Assembly: GCA_017644045.1 (NCBI GenBank)
Contig: JAEPMI010000012.1
Coordinates: 379,666-443,665 of the forward strand
Length of the DNA stretch: 64,000 nucleotides
Direction: 5' to 3'
Source: Deltaproteobacteria bacterium
Lineage (GTDB): Bacteria; Myxococcota_A; Polyangia; Polyangiales; Houyiibacteriaceae
This document shows, in pieces, positions 26,296 to 34,970 of the stretch. The notes below the pieces were generated by a model that did not search any database, was not told where the DNA came from, and saw nothing but the letters and a program-made list of their open reading frames with translations. The first letter of the stretch is position 1; the number at the start of each line of letters is the position of its first letter. Position numbers and translations under genes: made by a program.

Positions 26296-27926
26296 GCAGC
26301 TTGGAGCAGCAGGTCGGCGCCCTCGAGGCGCTCTACGAGCGGGCGCTCGCGAAGGGCAAGAAGCGCTTCGTGACCGAGAGCGGTCGCGCGGACGGCAAGA
26401 AGCTCAACCAGGAGCAGCTCGCCGCCCACGGCCTCGCCTACCTGGCCACGGAGACGAACGCGGCACGGCAGCTCCTCGAGTGGGCCGGCGCCTGCGGCAA
26501 GACCGAGGCGGCGATCGCCAGCGCCTACGTCGGCGAGCTGGTGCGTGGGCTCCGCGGCGGTCTCGATCTCGGCCCCTGCGAGACCGTGTCGCTCCAGGCG
26601 CTCGGCATCCAGGAAGGCGACCTGAAGGAGACGATTCTCCAGGACGACGTTCAGGCCTACGCCGAGGAGCACTCGAGCCCCCAGGCCTACGTGGGCATCG
26701 CCACCGCCGCGCGCGACGGCGACGCCGGGTCGCTCGGGCTCAACCGCGACGAAGACGGCGAGATGCTCGAGGAGATCCGGGCGCAGTTCAAACGCTTCGT
26801 CGACTCGGAGGTCATCCCGAAGGCGCAGGAGATCCACCAGAAGGACATCCTGATCCCCATGTCGCTCGTCGAGCAGATGAGCGAGCTGGGCGTCTTCGGC
26901 CTGACCATCCCCGAGGAGTACGACGGCCTCGGGATGAGCAAGGTCGCCATGTGCGTGGTCACCGAGGAGCTCAGCCGCGGCTACATCGGCGTCGGCAGCC
27001 TCGGTACCCGTGCGGAGATCGCGGCCGAGCTGATCCTCGGCGGCGGCACCGACGAGCAGAAGAAGCACTGGCTCCCGAAGATCGCGGCCGGCGAGATCCT
27101 GCCGACCGCCGTGTTCACGGAGCCGAACACCGGCAGCGACCTGGCCCACCTCGGGACGCGCGCCACCAAGCAGGACGACGGCAGCTACCGCGTGCACGGG
27201 CAGAAGACCTGGATCACGCACGCGGTGCGCGCGGATCTGATGACGCTCCTCGCGCGGACCGACCCGAACGAGCCCGGCTACAAGGGGCTCTCGATGTTCC
27301 TGGCGCCGAAGACGCGCCTGGACCCGGCGCCCGGCGAGCCGGAGTTCGTCGATAGCGGGCTCGAGGGCACCGAGATCGAGGTGCTCGGCTACCGCGGCAT
27401 GAAGGAGTACGAGCTCAGCTTCGACGACTTCGAGGTGCCGGCCGGAGCCCTGCTCGGCGGCGAAGAAGGCGCGGGCTTCAAGCAGCTCATGCGCACGTTC
27501 GAGAGCGCCCGCATCCAGACCGCGGCGCGCGGTGTCGGTGTGGCTCAAGCCGCGCTCGACGACGCGCTCCTCTACGCGATGGAGCGGGTGCAGTTCGGTC
27601 GCCCCATCTTCGAGTTCCCGCGCGTCGCGCGAAAGATCGGCCGCATGGTCGCCCGCATCCAGGCGGCTCGGCAGCTGACCTTCTTCAGCGCTCGCCAGAA
27701 GGACTCGGAGAAGCGCTGCGACCTCGAGGCGGGCATGGCCAAGCTCCTCGCGACCCGCGCCGCCTGGGAAGGCGCCGACGCCAACGTGCAGATCCACGGC
27801 GGCAACGGCTTCGCCATCGAGTACCTCGCGAGCCGCCTCCTGGTCGACGCCCGCGTGCTCTCGATCTTCGAAGGCGCCAACGAGATCCAGGCCCACGTCG
27901 TCGCCCGCCGCCTCCTCGAGAGCTGA
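26292..27926 (+). CDS. mcd: (2S)-Methylsuccinyl-CoA dehydrogenase
   Basis: The ATG at 26292 overlaps the ccr stop (ATGA). The 544-residue protein has an extra N-terminal helical domain of ~150 residues, then a full acyl-CoA dehydrogenase. LGVFGLTIPEEYDGLGMSK, TEPNTGSDLAHL (FAD/substrate loop), VHGQKTWITHA and the C-terminal VQIHGGNGF with FEGANEIQ are all present. The N-terminal extension and operon context are typical of methylsuccinyl-CoA dehydrogenase, which makes mesaconyl-CoA from the ecm product. An ordinary short-chain acyl-CoA dehydrogenase would be ~380 residues. It is the last gene of the operon; a palindromic repeat and a strong terminator follow. Confidence 0.92.
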   Translation: MSSLEQQVGALEALYERALAKGKKRFVTESGRADGKKLNQEQLAAHGLAYLATETNAARQLLEWAGACGKTEAAIASAYVGELVRGLRGGLDLGPCETVSLQALGIQEGDLKETILQDDVQAYAEEHSSPQAYVGIATAARDGDAGSLGLNRDEDGEMLEEIRAQFKRFVDSEVIPKAQEIHQKDILIPMSLVEQMSELGVFGLTIPEEYDGLGMSKVAMCVVTEELSRGYIGVGSLGTRAEIAAELILGGGTDEQKKHWLPKIAAGEILPTAVFTEPNTGSDLAHLGTRATKQDDGSYRVHGQKTWITHAVRADLMTLLARTDPNEPGYKGLSMFLAPKTRLDPAPGEPEFVDSGLEGTEIEVLGYRGMKEYELSFDDFEVPAGALLGGEEGAGFKQLMRTFESARIQTAARGVGVAQAALDDALLYAMERVQFGRPIFEFPRVARKIGRMVARIQAARQLTFFSARQKDSEKRCDLEAGMAKLLATRAAWEGADANVQIHGGNGFAIEYLASRLLVDARVLSIFEGANEIQAHVVARRLLES

Positions 27927-27937
27927 ACCGACGGGAC

Positions 27938-28260
27938 GGGGACGATCGTCTTCTTGTTCGTCTTGATGTCACGCCCGCCCAAGAAAAACCGGGTGTTCCT
28001 GACGAGCCAACGGGGACGATCGTCTTCGTTGTATTCATTCCGCGGCGGCGAGCCCGAAACGAATACAACGAAGACGATCGTCCCCACGGGCCCGAGTCGA
28101 ACGCCCGCTAAGATAGGGGCATTCGCGCGCGAGTCTCAGATTATGACGAACAAGAAGACGATCGTCCCCGAATAGCGAAGAAGGCCAGCCTCCCCGAATA
28201 GCGAAGAAGGCCAGCCCAAACAAGAAGACGATCGTCCCCGAACAACGACGAAGGCCAGCC
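27938..28260. repeat. Nested inverted-repeat element, GGGGACGATCGTC family (copy A)
   Basis: Two 25-bp outer arms, 27938-27962 and 28145-28169, are exact inverted copies. Between them a second pair, 28012-28036 and 28061-28085, is also an exact 25-bp inverted repeat around a 24-base centre. All four arms begin GGGGACGATCGTCTTC. Behind the outer arm come three 26-bp units beginning TCCCCGAA (28165, 28191 and 28235), with another partial arm (28219-28239) before the last. Apparent reading frames inside are by-products of the repeats. A related copy lies at 53016-53408. It is probably a REP/BIME- or MITE-like mobilised element. Confidence 0.8.
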
Positions 28261-28272
28261 CAAGAAGAAGAA

Positions 28273-28304
28273 AGCCCCCGGTCGACTCGACCGGGGGCTT
28301 TTTT
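28273..28304 (+). terminator. Intrinsic terminator of the ethylmalonyl-CoA operon
   Basis: The arms AGCCCCCGGTCGA and TCGACCGGGGGCT pair perfectly around the central C and are followed by six T residues. It lies ~350 bases after the mcd stop, beyond the repeat element, so the element should be transcribed as part of a long 3' untranslated region. Confidence 0.93.
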
Positions 28305-28332
28305 GTTGGCCTCGTCGCTTTCGTGCACGTGC

Positions 28333-28362
28333 ACGAGGACGAGGACGAGGACGAGGACGGGC
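28333..28362. repeat. GAGGAC tandem tract downstream of the RCC1 gene
   Basis: Four to five GAGGAC units give a GUCCUC-rich, C-over-G tract in minus-strand RNA. It follows the stop codon at 28370 and a short GGCCGAAGGCC hairpin. Confidence 0.6.
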
Positions 28363-28369
28363 CTTCGGC

Positions 28370-30775
28370 CTACTCCTCGCCGCCCTCTTCGTTCGGGATC
28401 GCGTAGCTGATGCCCGACGCGACGATGGGCGTGGTGCTCCGGCTGTTGCTCATGCCGAAGAAGCCGCCGCTGCCGCCGATGGGCGTGGAGCCCGCGCAGC
28501 TGACGCCGCCTTCCGCGTGCAGGGCGCAGCAGAAGTTGGAGCCGCAGCCCATCTGGATGACGTCACCGAGGGCGGTGACCGCCTCGGCCTCGTCGAGCTT
28601 GTAGGTGACGGGGCTAGTGACGTCGTCCGTCTCCGAGTCACCCATGCCGGTCTGACCGAAGTCGTTCGCGCCCCAGCAGCGGGGACCGCCGCGCGTCGCG
28701 ATGCACATCGAGTCCGTGGTGGTCGACGCGCTGAGCGCGCCCGAGATGCCGCGGATGGTCTGCGGCGTGTTCTTGAACGCTTCGCGGCCGGTCTGACCGT
28801 TCGCGAGCTGCCCGTCGTCGTTGTCGCCCCAGCACACGTACTGACCGCGGCGCTTGATGGCGCAGTGGTTGTAGTAGCCACCGCCGAGCGCGACGGCGTC
28901 GGAGAGGCCGGAGACCTCCGTCGGCACGTACACGCCCTCGTCGGCGCCGTTGCCGATCTCGCCCTTGCGGCCCGAGCCCCAGCAGAAGACCTTGCCACTG
29001 CTCTGGCGGGCGCAGACCGAGCCGATGGCCACGCGGACCTCTTCGACGTCCGTCAGGCCTTCGATCTTCGCGGGCTCCATCGTGCTGTCGCCGCGCGAGC
29101 CGCGACCGAGGTTGCCGCTGTTGTTGTAGCCGACACAGGTGACCGTGCCGTCGTTGTGGACACCGCAGAGCACCATCGCATCGGCGGGACCGCCGACCGA
29201 GATGTGCTTGACCGGCTCACCGAGATCGATGGTCGTCGGGTAGCTGTTCCGCTCGCGGTAGCCGAGGCGACCCCAGCAGACGACCGAGCCGTTCTTGCGA
29301 AGCGCGCAGCTCTGGCGGAGACCCGCCGCGACCTGCACCGCGTCGGAGATGCCGAGCACCGCCGAGCCCTCGCTGCTCGAGTTCGGGCGCTCCGCGCCGT
29401 TGCCGAGCCGACCGTCGCCGCCCTCGCCGAAGCAGTAGACGGTGCCGTCTTCCTTCACGCCGCAGACGTGGTTGCTACCGACGGCGAAGTGCGGGGTGAG
29501 CTCGAGCTCGCCCTCGGCCGCCGCGAAGGTCTCGCGGGTCGGCGCCTCGGCGCTCATCGCCGAGACCGAGGGCACGATGGCCGCCGCGGTCTGGAGCGAG
29601 TTCGGGGAGTCGTTGCCCATGCGGCCGCCGCCGGCGGCGCCCCAGCAGACCACCGCGCCCTCGCCGTTCACGACGCAGCTGTGGTTGTCGCTGGTGTCGA
29701 TGCGCTGCGCGCCGGTGACCGCGGTGACGTCCGTCGGGCCGGCGGCATCACGAACGCCCTCGGTCGGACCGATGCCGAGCAGGCCGGCGGTGTAGTTGTT
29801 GTAGCCCCAGCACTTCACCGCGCCGCCGCCCATGATGGTGCACGTGCGCTTGTTGCCGAGGGCCATGTCGGTGACGCCCTCGAGCCCGGCCACCACCGCC
29901 GGGGTCTCGACGTCCTCTTCGGTCGGCGCCGCGCTGGACTGACCGTTCTCGTTCTCGCCCCAGCAGGTGAAGCCACCGCCGGTGATCGCGCAGGAGTGGT
30001 CGCCGCCGACCGCGACCTTGGTCGCGCCGGTCACGCCCGGCACCTGCACGGGGAGCGCCGACTGGCGGGTCGTGTCGCCGGCCTGGCCGAGCTGGTGGCT
30101 GTTGTTCGAGCCCCAGCACCACACGGTGCCGTCGTTCTTTCGGAGGCAGGCGTGCGCCCGACCCACCGAGATCTCGGCGGCGTCGGTCGCGCCGCTGATC
30201 GCCAGCGGCGTCGGGCTCGCGTCGCTCGAGGTCCGGCCGAGGATGTTGCTGCCACCGTCGCCCCAGCACTTCACCGTGCCGTCGCCGAGGCGCGCGCAGG
30301 TGGTGCGGAAGCCAGCCGAGAGCTCCGCCACGCCGGTCAGACCGGACACGGCCACCGGCGTGATCTGCACGTCGGTGTTGCCGGCGCCGAGCTCGCCGTT
30401 GCGGTTGCGGCCCCAGCAGGAGACCTCGCCGTTGCGGCGCAGCGCGCAGGTGTGGTCGGAGCCACACTCGATCGCCTTGGCGTCGTTCAGGTTGGCGACG
30501 GGCGACCAGGTCCACCGATCCTCGGTCGTGCCATCGCCGACCTCTCCCTCGAGGTTTTCACCAGCGCAGAAGACCTCACCGGAGGCCTTCATCACGCAGG
30601 TGTGCGTCTCACCCGTGCACACCTGAGGCTCGATCGGCGCTTCGGCCGGGGCCTGAGGCGTCTCCGGCGTGGGCGTGTCGGTCGTCGCCGTGGGGGTGTC
30701 GGTCTGCTCGCCATCATCACCGCAGGCTGCGGTCACGAGCAGCGCGCCCAAGAGGGCTGCTTGCATCTGTCTCAT
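28370..30775 (-). CDS. RCC1-repeat lipoprotein (large)
   Basis: The ATG at 30775, with GGGAGAA upstream, starts a lipoprotein signal ending LLVTAACGDD, then a Thr/Pro-rich linker. The remaining ~740 of 801 residues are about a dozen RCC1-like units built on CALRRNGEVSCWGRN and GELGAGN-type motifs, each with paired Cys. Such proteins fold as seven-bladed beta-propellers, so this one may hold two. Location is likely the outer membrane surface or periplasm. Its ligand is unknown. Two further RCC1 lipoproteins are encoded at 35.1 and 51.3 kb. Position-specific deviations among blades (for example CVGYNNSGNLG) argue against very recent internal duplication. Confidence 0.9.
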   Translation of the reverse strand: MRQMQAALLGALLVTAACGDDGEQTDTPTATTDTPTPETPQAPAEAPIEPQVCTGETHTCVMKASGEVFCAGENLEGEVGDGTTEDRWTWSPVANLNDAKAIECGSDHTCALRRNGEVSCWGRNRNGELGAGNTDVQITPVAVSGLTGVAELSAGFRTTCARLGDGTVKCWGDGGSNILGRTSSDASPTPLAISGATDAAEISVGRAHACLRKNDGTVWCWGSNNSHQLGQAGDTTRQSALPVQVPGVTGATKVAVGGDHSCAITGGGFTCWGENENGQSSAAPTEEDVETPAVVAGLEGVTDMALGNKRTCTIMGGGAVKCWGYNNYTAGLLGIGPTEGVRDAAGPTDVTAVTGAQRIDTSDNHSCVVNGEGAVVCWGAAGGGRMGNDSPNSLQTAAAIVPSVSAMSAEAPTRETFAAAEGELELTPHFAVGSNHVCGVKEDGTVYCFGEGGDGRLGNGAERPNSSSEGSAVLGISDAVQVAAGLRQSCALRKNGSVVCWGRLGYRERNSYPTTIDLGEPVKHISVGGPADAMVLCGVHNDGTVTCVGYNNSGNLGRGSRGDSTMEPAKIEGLTDVEEVRVAIGSVCARQSSGKVFCWGSGRKGEIGNGADEGVYVPTEVSGLSDAVALGGGYYNHCAIKRRGQYVCWGDNDDGQLANGQTGREAFKNTPQTIRGISGALSASTTTDSMCIATRGGPRCWGANDFGQTGMGDSETDDVTSPVTYKLDEAEAVTALGDVIQMGCGSNFCCALHAEGGVSCAGSTPIGGSGGFFGMSNSRSTTPIVASGISYAIPNEEGGEE

Positions 30776-30888
30776 CGGTTTCTCCCTGGCGAGGCGAACG
30801 AACAGGAGGCCTCGCCGCACCTCCAGCCGCTCCAAGCGGAGCGGGGGCGGCGAGTGAACCGTGAGGGAAAAACTACGTCAACGCTGAA

Positions 30889-32004
30889 TCAAACGGCGGA
30901 TACGGATGCCCTGCGAGGCATGAGAATCCAATGGTCCAGCTCTAGCACCACGCTGGGATGGAACCGCGTCTTCCCGTCCTTCTCGACCTTCAGCGGCGTA
31001 TCTTCGTTGAGCGGGTTGCGGTTCGTCGTTGCCACCAGACGGAGACGGATCGCTCCGCAGTCCTCTCGTCCGGGAAGCGGTTGCACGTCGAGCACGTCGC
31101 TCCACGCGTAGAGCGTGTCGCCGGCGAAGGTGGGCCCCGCGTGGGTGCCGCCGTTGAACGCCAGGATGCCGAGCGCGTTCTGCAGGCCGTTGAACGAGAG
31201 CGCCTTCGCGAGGCTGATGACGTGACCGCCATACATCAGGCGCTTGCCGAAGCGGCTGTCCTTCATCGCGTGCGCGTCGAAGTGGACCTTGGCCGTGTTC
31301 TGGTAGAGCCGAGTGGCCATCGCGTGCTCGCTCTCCTCGATGGTCATCCCGTCCACGTGGTCGATGCGCTCGCCGACGGCGTAGTCCTCGAAGAACGCCG
31401 CGCCACCCGTCGGCCAGGTCTCGTAGCGATCGAAGGTCAGGGTGGCCGGGACCACCAGCTCGCTGGCCTCCACCGCGCCAGGCACCTCGGGCGCATCCGA
31501 GGCACCGGTCGGGGTCTCCGGATCCTTCTTGTGCACCATCACCCAGCGCACGTACTCGAGGACCGTCTCGCCGCGCTGGTTCGTGCCCTTCGTGCGCACC
31601 CAGACGATGCCCGTCTTGCCGCTCGAGTTCTCCTTCTTGCCGAGCACCTCGCTCACCGAGCGGAGGGTGTCGCCGGGGTAGACCGGCGCCAGGAAGCGGA
31701 GCCCCGCGTAGCCGAGATTCGCGACCGCGTTCAGCGAGACATCGTCCACCGTCTTCCCGAAGACCATGTGGAAGACGAGCAAGTCGTGAATCGTCTCTCG
31801 CTCATACCCCAGGGATCGGGCGTACTCAGCCGAGCAGTGGAGCGGCGATCGGTCGCCCGTGAGCGCGATGTAGAGGGCCTGATCCCCTTCGGTCACCGTG
31901 CGAGGCACGGCATGGACCAGGGTCTCGCCGACGCGAAAATCCTCGAAGAAACGACCGGGATCGGTCTTGCTGGTGGGTGTGCTCTCGGCCATCGAAGGGC
32001 CCAT
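30889..32004 (-). CDS. mch: Mesaconyl-CoA hydratase (double MaoC hot-dog fold)
   Basis: The ATG at 32004 follows GGAGG. The 371-residue product has two MaoC-type halves. PGRFFEDFRVGETLVHAVPR opens the first, with HDLLVFHMVFGKTVDDVSLN and NLGYAGLRFLAPVYPGDTL behind it. The second contains FFEDYAVGERIDHVDGMTIE and KRLMYGGHVISLAKALSFNG. These blocks and the length match mesaconyl-C1-CoA hydratase, which makes beta-methylmalyl-CoA in the ethylmalonyl-CoA pathway. The gene is separated from the operon by an RCC1 lipoprotein gene and lies on the other strand, so it needs its own promoter. I see no GTAAAG pair in front of it. Confidence 0.9.
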   Translation of the reverse strand: MGPSMAESTPTSKTDPGRFFEDFRVGETLVHAVPRTVTEGDQALYIALTGDRSPLHCSAEYARSLGYERETIHDLLVFHMVFGKTVDDVSLNAVANLGYAGLRFLAPVYPGDTLRSVSEVLGKKENSSGKTGIVWVRTKGTNQRGETVLEYVRWVMVHKKDPETPTGASDAPEVPGAVEASELVVPATLTFDRYETWPTGGAAFFEDYAVGERIDHVDGMTIEESEHAMATRLYQNTAKVHFDAHAMKDSRFGKRLMYGGHVISLAKALSFNGLQNALGILAFNGGTHAGPTFAGDTLYAWSDVLDVQPLPGREDCGAIRLRLVATTNRNPLNEDTPLKVEKDGKTRFHPSVVLELDHWILMPRRASVSAV

Positions 32005-32066
32005 AGCACGCGTCCTCCAAAGAGCCCCTCGAAAGCCGGCCCGAGCTACCGTACTCTTGGGTTCGG

Positions 32067-33605
32067 ATGGCGATGTCGGGGCGGGAGGAATGGGTGCTCA
32101 ACCTGGCACGAGCACTCCGCGGGCGGGACCGCGCACACATCCGTCAAGTGACCTCCGCGGCGAAGGCCGCCGGAGTGCCCGAAGAGCTGATCCGCGCGCT
32201 CACCGATCTCTCCCGTCCGGCGACCATTCCGCAGCCGATCGCGACCCCGCTCCGCAAGTTCGCCCGAGGGCTCGAGATTCCGCTCTTCGAGGAATCGAAC
32301 GGAACGATCCGCCCATTGACCCACGCCGCCGAGTCGGTGCTCGGCATCGGCTTCCCGGGCACCGCCGCCGACGCGATCGAACAGCTCACCGGCTACCACG
32401 CGGACGACCCGGCCGTCGACGCGTGCCTGGCGAAGGCGCGCACCCAAGGCGAGGCGTCGTTGACGCTCTCACGCGGCGGCGACACCTGGCGCATGCACGC
32501 GACCATGGCGATGTCGGGGCTACAGATCGCGGTGGTCGCACAGTCGAGCTCCGGCGCCGGAGAGCTCGAGGTGCTCGCCACCGTGAACCACGAGATGGCC
32601 AACGGACTGACGGCGATGGCCAGCCTGGCGGCGCGTGCCCGCCGGCCGGGCACCTCGGACACCCAGGTCGCCCAAGCCCTCCGGCAGATCGAGCAAGCGG
32701 CCGGCGACACGCTGCGGTCGGTGCACAGCACTCGTCGAGCGCTGCGGAGCCGTGCCGCGAGCGAGAGCCCCTCCGCGTCGGATCTGGGGCCACTGCTGAG
32801 GGATCTCGTCGACAGCTTCGCAGCGGTGGCGAGCCGACGGGCCGTGCAGGTGGAGAGCCGCATCGGCGAGCTCCTCGTCGCCGCCGCGCCGCCGGGCGAC
32901 CTCCGCTCGATCCTCTGGAACCTGATGAAGAACGCGATCGAGGCCGTCGACGACGGCGGCCACGTCCACGTGGATGCGGTAGCGGTCGATCAACGGATCC
33001 GGATCATCGTGGCCGACGATGGGCCCGGGATGGACCCGCAGACGCGCTCGCGGATCTTCGACCCCTACTTCACGACGAAGAAGGAGGGCTCGGGGCTCGG
33101 GCTGCCACTGGTGAAGCACCTCACCCAGCGCCTCGGGGGCGACCTCGAGCTGCACAGCGAGGAGGGGCGCGGGACTCGCTTCGCCGTGTGGCTTCCGCGG
33201 ATTCAGCCGGTGGCGATCGCGAGCTCGCCACCGGTCCCTTCGGTGGCGCCGCCGATCGTGAGCGGCATGCGACCGGCGGCGATGGCAAAGCGCGCCTGCG
33301 TCGTCGGGCGCGCGGCGGAGGCCCTCGAGACGATGCTCCGCGACAACCGCGTGGAGCTCGAGCCGCTGGCGACCGTGCTGGCGGAGGGAGCGCCCGTCGA
33401 TTGGGCGTTCATGGATCCGGACGCCGCCAGCTTCGCGAGCGCCATCCGCCCCCACGCGAGCCAGGTGGTGTGGGTGGGGGACCTGCCGGAGGAAGCCGAC
33501 GACCGCGACGCCGTCTTCGACGGGTCGGTCGACGGCGACGCGCTTTCGCGATGGCTGCTGGCGCACACCCAGCACTCGCCGGTCGACGAAGCCGCCGGGG
33601 ACTGA
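32067..33605 (+). CDS. Soluble sensor histidine kinase with degenerate receiver-like tail
   Basis: The 512-residue protein has no membrane segment. Residues ~75-165 are a PAS-like region. The phospho-acceptor is probably His175 in VNHEMANGL. The ATPase domain shows NLMKNAIEAV (N box), DDGPGM (G1), FDPYFTTKKEGSGLGL (F/G2 boxes) and EGRGTRFAVWLP. After ~residue 405 a ~100-residue section resembles a receiver fold (ACVVGRAAEALETMLRDN, AFMDPDA, VVWVGDLPE), but the acidic pocket is incomplete. It could be a pseudo-receiver. No response regulator is adjacent, so the partner is unknown. It diverges from mch and converges on a glycosyltransferase. Confidence 0.86.
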   Translation: MAMSGREEWVLNLARALRGRDRAHIRQVTSAAKAAGVPEELIRALTDLSRPATIPQPIATPLRKFARGLEIPLFEESNGTIRPLTHAAESVLGIGFPGTAADAIEQLTGYHADDPAVDACLAKARTQGEASLTLSRGGDTWRMHATMAMSGLQIAVVAQSSSGAGELEVLATVNHEMANGLTAMASLAARARRPGTSDTQVAQALRQIEQAAGDTLRSVHSTRRALRSRAASESPSASDLGPLLRDLVDSFAAVASRRAVQVESRIGELLVAAAPPGDLRSILWNLMKNAIEAVDDGGHVHVDAVAVDQRIRIIVADDGPGMDPQTRSRIFDPYFTTKKEGSGLGLPLVKHLTQRLGGDLELHSEEGRGTRFAVWLPRIQPVAIASSPPVPSVAPPIVSGMRPAAMAKRACVVGRAAEALETMLRDNRVELEPLATVLAEGAPVDWAFMDPDAASFASAIRPHASQVVWVGDLPEEADDRDAVFDGSVDGDALSRWLLAHTQHSPVDEAAGD

Positions 33606-33608
33606 CGC

Positions 33609-34394
33609 TCAGCGCCGGCGGCGTCGACGCGCGCGGAGGATGTCGCGGTACTCGAGGCCGATGCGCGCCAGCTCGCCGGCGGCGCGGGCCGCGTCGAAGC
33701 TGGTGATCTTCGATCCGGCGACGTCGCTCCAGCGACGCAGCGGGACCTCGACGAGATGGTGAGCGAGGTCGTCGCCCCGTGCCTCGTAGCGACCGATGAG
33801 GCGCGCCAGCACTTCGACGTCGAAGATCCAGCGCGAGATGAACGGCGTCGCGAACGCGGCGCGGACGTCGAGGCCCGCGCGGAAGAGCTTCGCGCCGCAC
33901 TGGCTGTCGTAGATCGGCAGCGCGAGCATCGTGCTCACGGCGGTCACGAACGCGCGGCCGTAGAGGTGGCGGTAGAGCTTCCGGTCGATGTGACGACCGA
34001 GGAGTCGGACGCGCGCCCCGAAGACCACGTCCTTGTCCGGCTCCTCACGGAGCACGGCACAGAAGCGCTCCACCTCTTCGAGCGGGGTCGCGAGGTCGGC
34101 GTCCCAGTAGCCGACCCAATCGGCCTCGCCGTGGACCTGGCCGTCGAGCGCATGGAGCACCCCGCGGCGCACGGCCTCGCTCTTCCCGCCGTTGCGTTCG
34201 AGCGCGAGCATGGCGAGTCGCTCGGGAGCGCGGGCGACCAGCTGCGTGAGCACCTCGCGGGTCTCGTCGGTCGAGCCGTCGTCGACGAAGAGCATGCGGA
34301 GCTCGTCCTGAGGCAGCACGAACGACGCCAGCTCCTCGACCGGAAGTCGGGCGGCTTCGTTGTAGCAGGGCACCACGAGGACGACGCGAGCCAT
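33609..34394 (-). CDS. Family 2 glycosyltransferase (dolichyl-phosphate glucosyltransferase-like)
   Basis: The ATG at 34394 begins ARVVLVVPCYNEAARLP, the first strand of the GT-A fold. FVDDGSTDETREVL and ERNGGKSEAVRRG follow, and the metal-binding acidic motif lies in YWDADLATP. SQCGAKLFR and FISRWIFDVEVLARL are typical of polyprenyl-phosphate glucosyl/mannosyltransferases. The 261-residue length and lack of C-terminal membrane helices suggest a peripheral inner-membrane enzyme that transfers a sugar to a lipid carrier; donor and acceptor are unknown. The C-terminus is an Arg-rich tail. It diverges from a GNAT gene. Confidence 0.86.
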   Translation of the reverse strand: MARVVLVVPCYNEAARLPVEELASFVLPQDELRMLFVDDGSTDETREVLTQLVARAPERLAMLALERNGGKSEAVRRGVLHALDGQVHGEADWVGYWDADLATPLEEVERFCAVLREEPDKDVVFGARVRLLGRHIDRKLYRHLYGRAFVTAVSTMLALPIYDSQCGAKLFRAGLDVRAAFATPFISRWIFDVEVLARLIGRYEARGDDLAHHLVEVPLRRWSDVAGSKITSFDAARAAGELARIGLEYRDILRARRRRRR

Positions 34395-34455
34395 GAGCGG
34401 CGGACGATGGCTGCTCCGGCGCCCGGACGCAACGGGAGCCTGATAGAACGGAGCC

Positions 34456-34968
34456 ATGATCCGGCTCGCCCGCTACGACGAGGCCGCGGTGGCGCTGTCC
34501 ATCGCTCAACGAGGGTTCGCCGAGACCCGCGACTACCCCAACCCCAGCTCGGCGCTCCGAGAGGGCCTCGAGGTCTTCCAGCGAGCGTTCGCCAAGGGCG
34601 GACTCGTGCTCGCCTTCGCGGGCGTCGAAGCCATCGGCACCGCCCGACTGAGCGTCGACGAAAGGCTCCGCCCCCACGTCGAGCGGGCCGCAATGGGCGA
34701 GCGCTTCGACCGGGTCGCCGGCTCCGAGCTCTCCTACGCACGCCTCGCCGTCGTCCCCGAGCATCGCGGCGAAGGCCACGGCCGCGCCATCGCCCATTGG
34801 ATCGAAGACCTCGCCCGGAACCTCGGCGCCGAGACCCTCCGCGTCGACGCCCGCAGCCAGCAACCGGACAACCGCCCCTTCTACGAAGCCATGGGCTTCA
34901 CCATCGACGGCTACAGCGCCCGCTACGGCATCCCCGACATCCGCACCCACCTCTCCAAACTGCTGTAG
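34456..34968 (+). CDS. GNAT-family N-acetyltransferase
   Basis: The 170-residue protein has the GNAT acetyl-CoA-binding motif A (ARLAVVPEHRGEGHGRAIA), where Q/RxxGxG/A appears as RGEGHG. DARSQQPDNRPFYEAMGFT follows as motif B. The family acetylates amines on small molecules or proteins; the substrate cannot be inferred. It starts at the ATG at 34456, 61 bases from the divergent glycosyltransferase start. Its 3' end lies two bases from a large palindrome that separates it from a convergent RCC1 gene. Confidence 0.88.
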   Translation: MIRLARYDEAAVALSIAQRGFAETRDYPNPSSALREGLEVFQRAFAKGGLVLAFAGVEAIGTARLSVDERLRPHVERAAMGERFDRVAGSELSYARLAVVPEHRGEGHGRAIAHWIEDLARNLGAETLRVDARSQQPDNRPFYEAMGFTIDGYSARYGIPDIRTHLSKLL

Positions 34969-34970
34969 CT

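Noticed and set aside
27954-28334. Short reading frames inside the repeat elements
   Set aside because: They are translations of the GACGATCGTC arms and recur wherever the arm does; they have no start signals and conflict with the inverted-repeat structure.
30889-32066. GTAAAG operator in front of mch
   Set aside because: The mch/kinase intergenic space contains no GTAAAG pair, so shared control with the operon is not supported by this motif.
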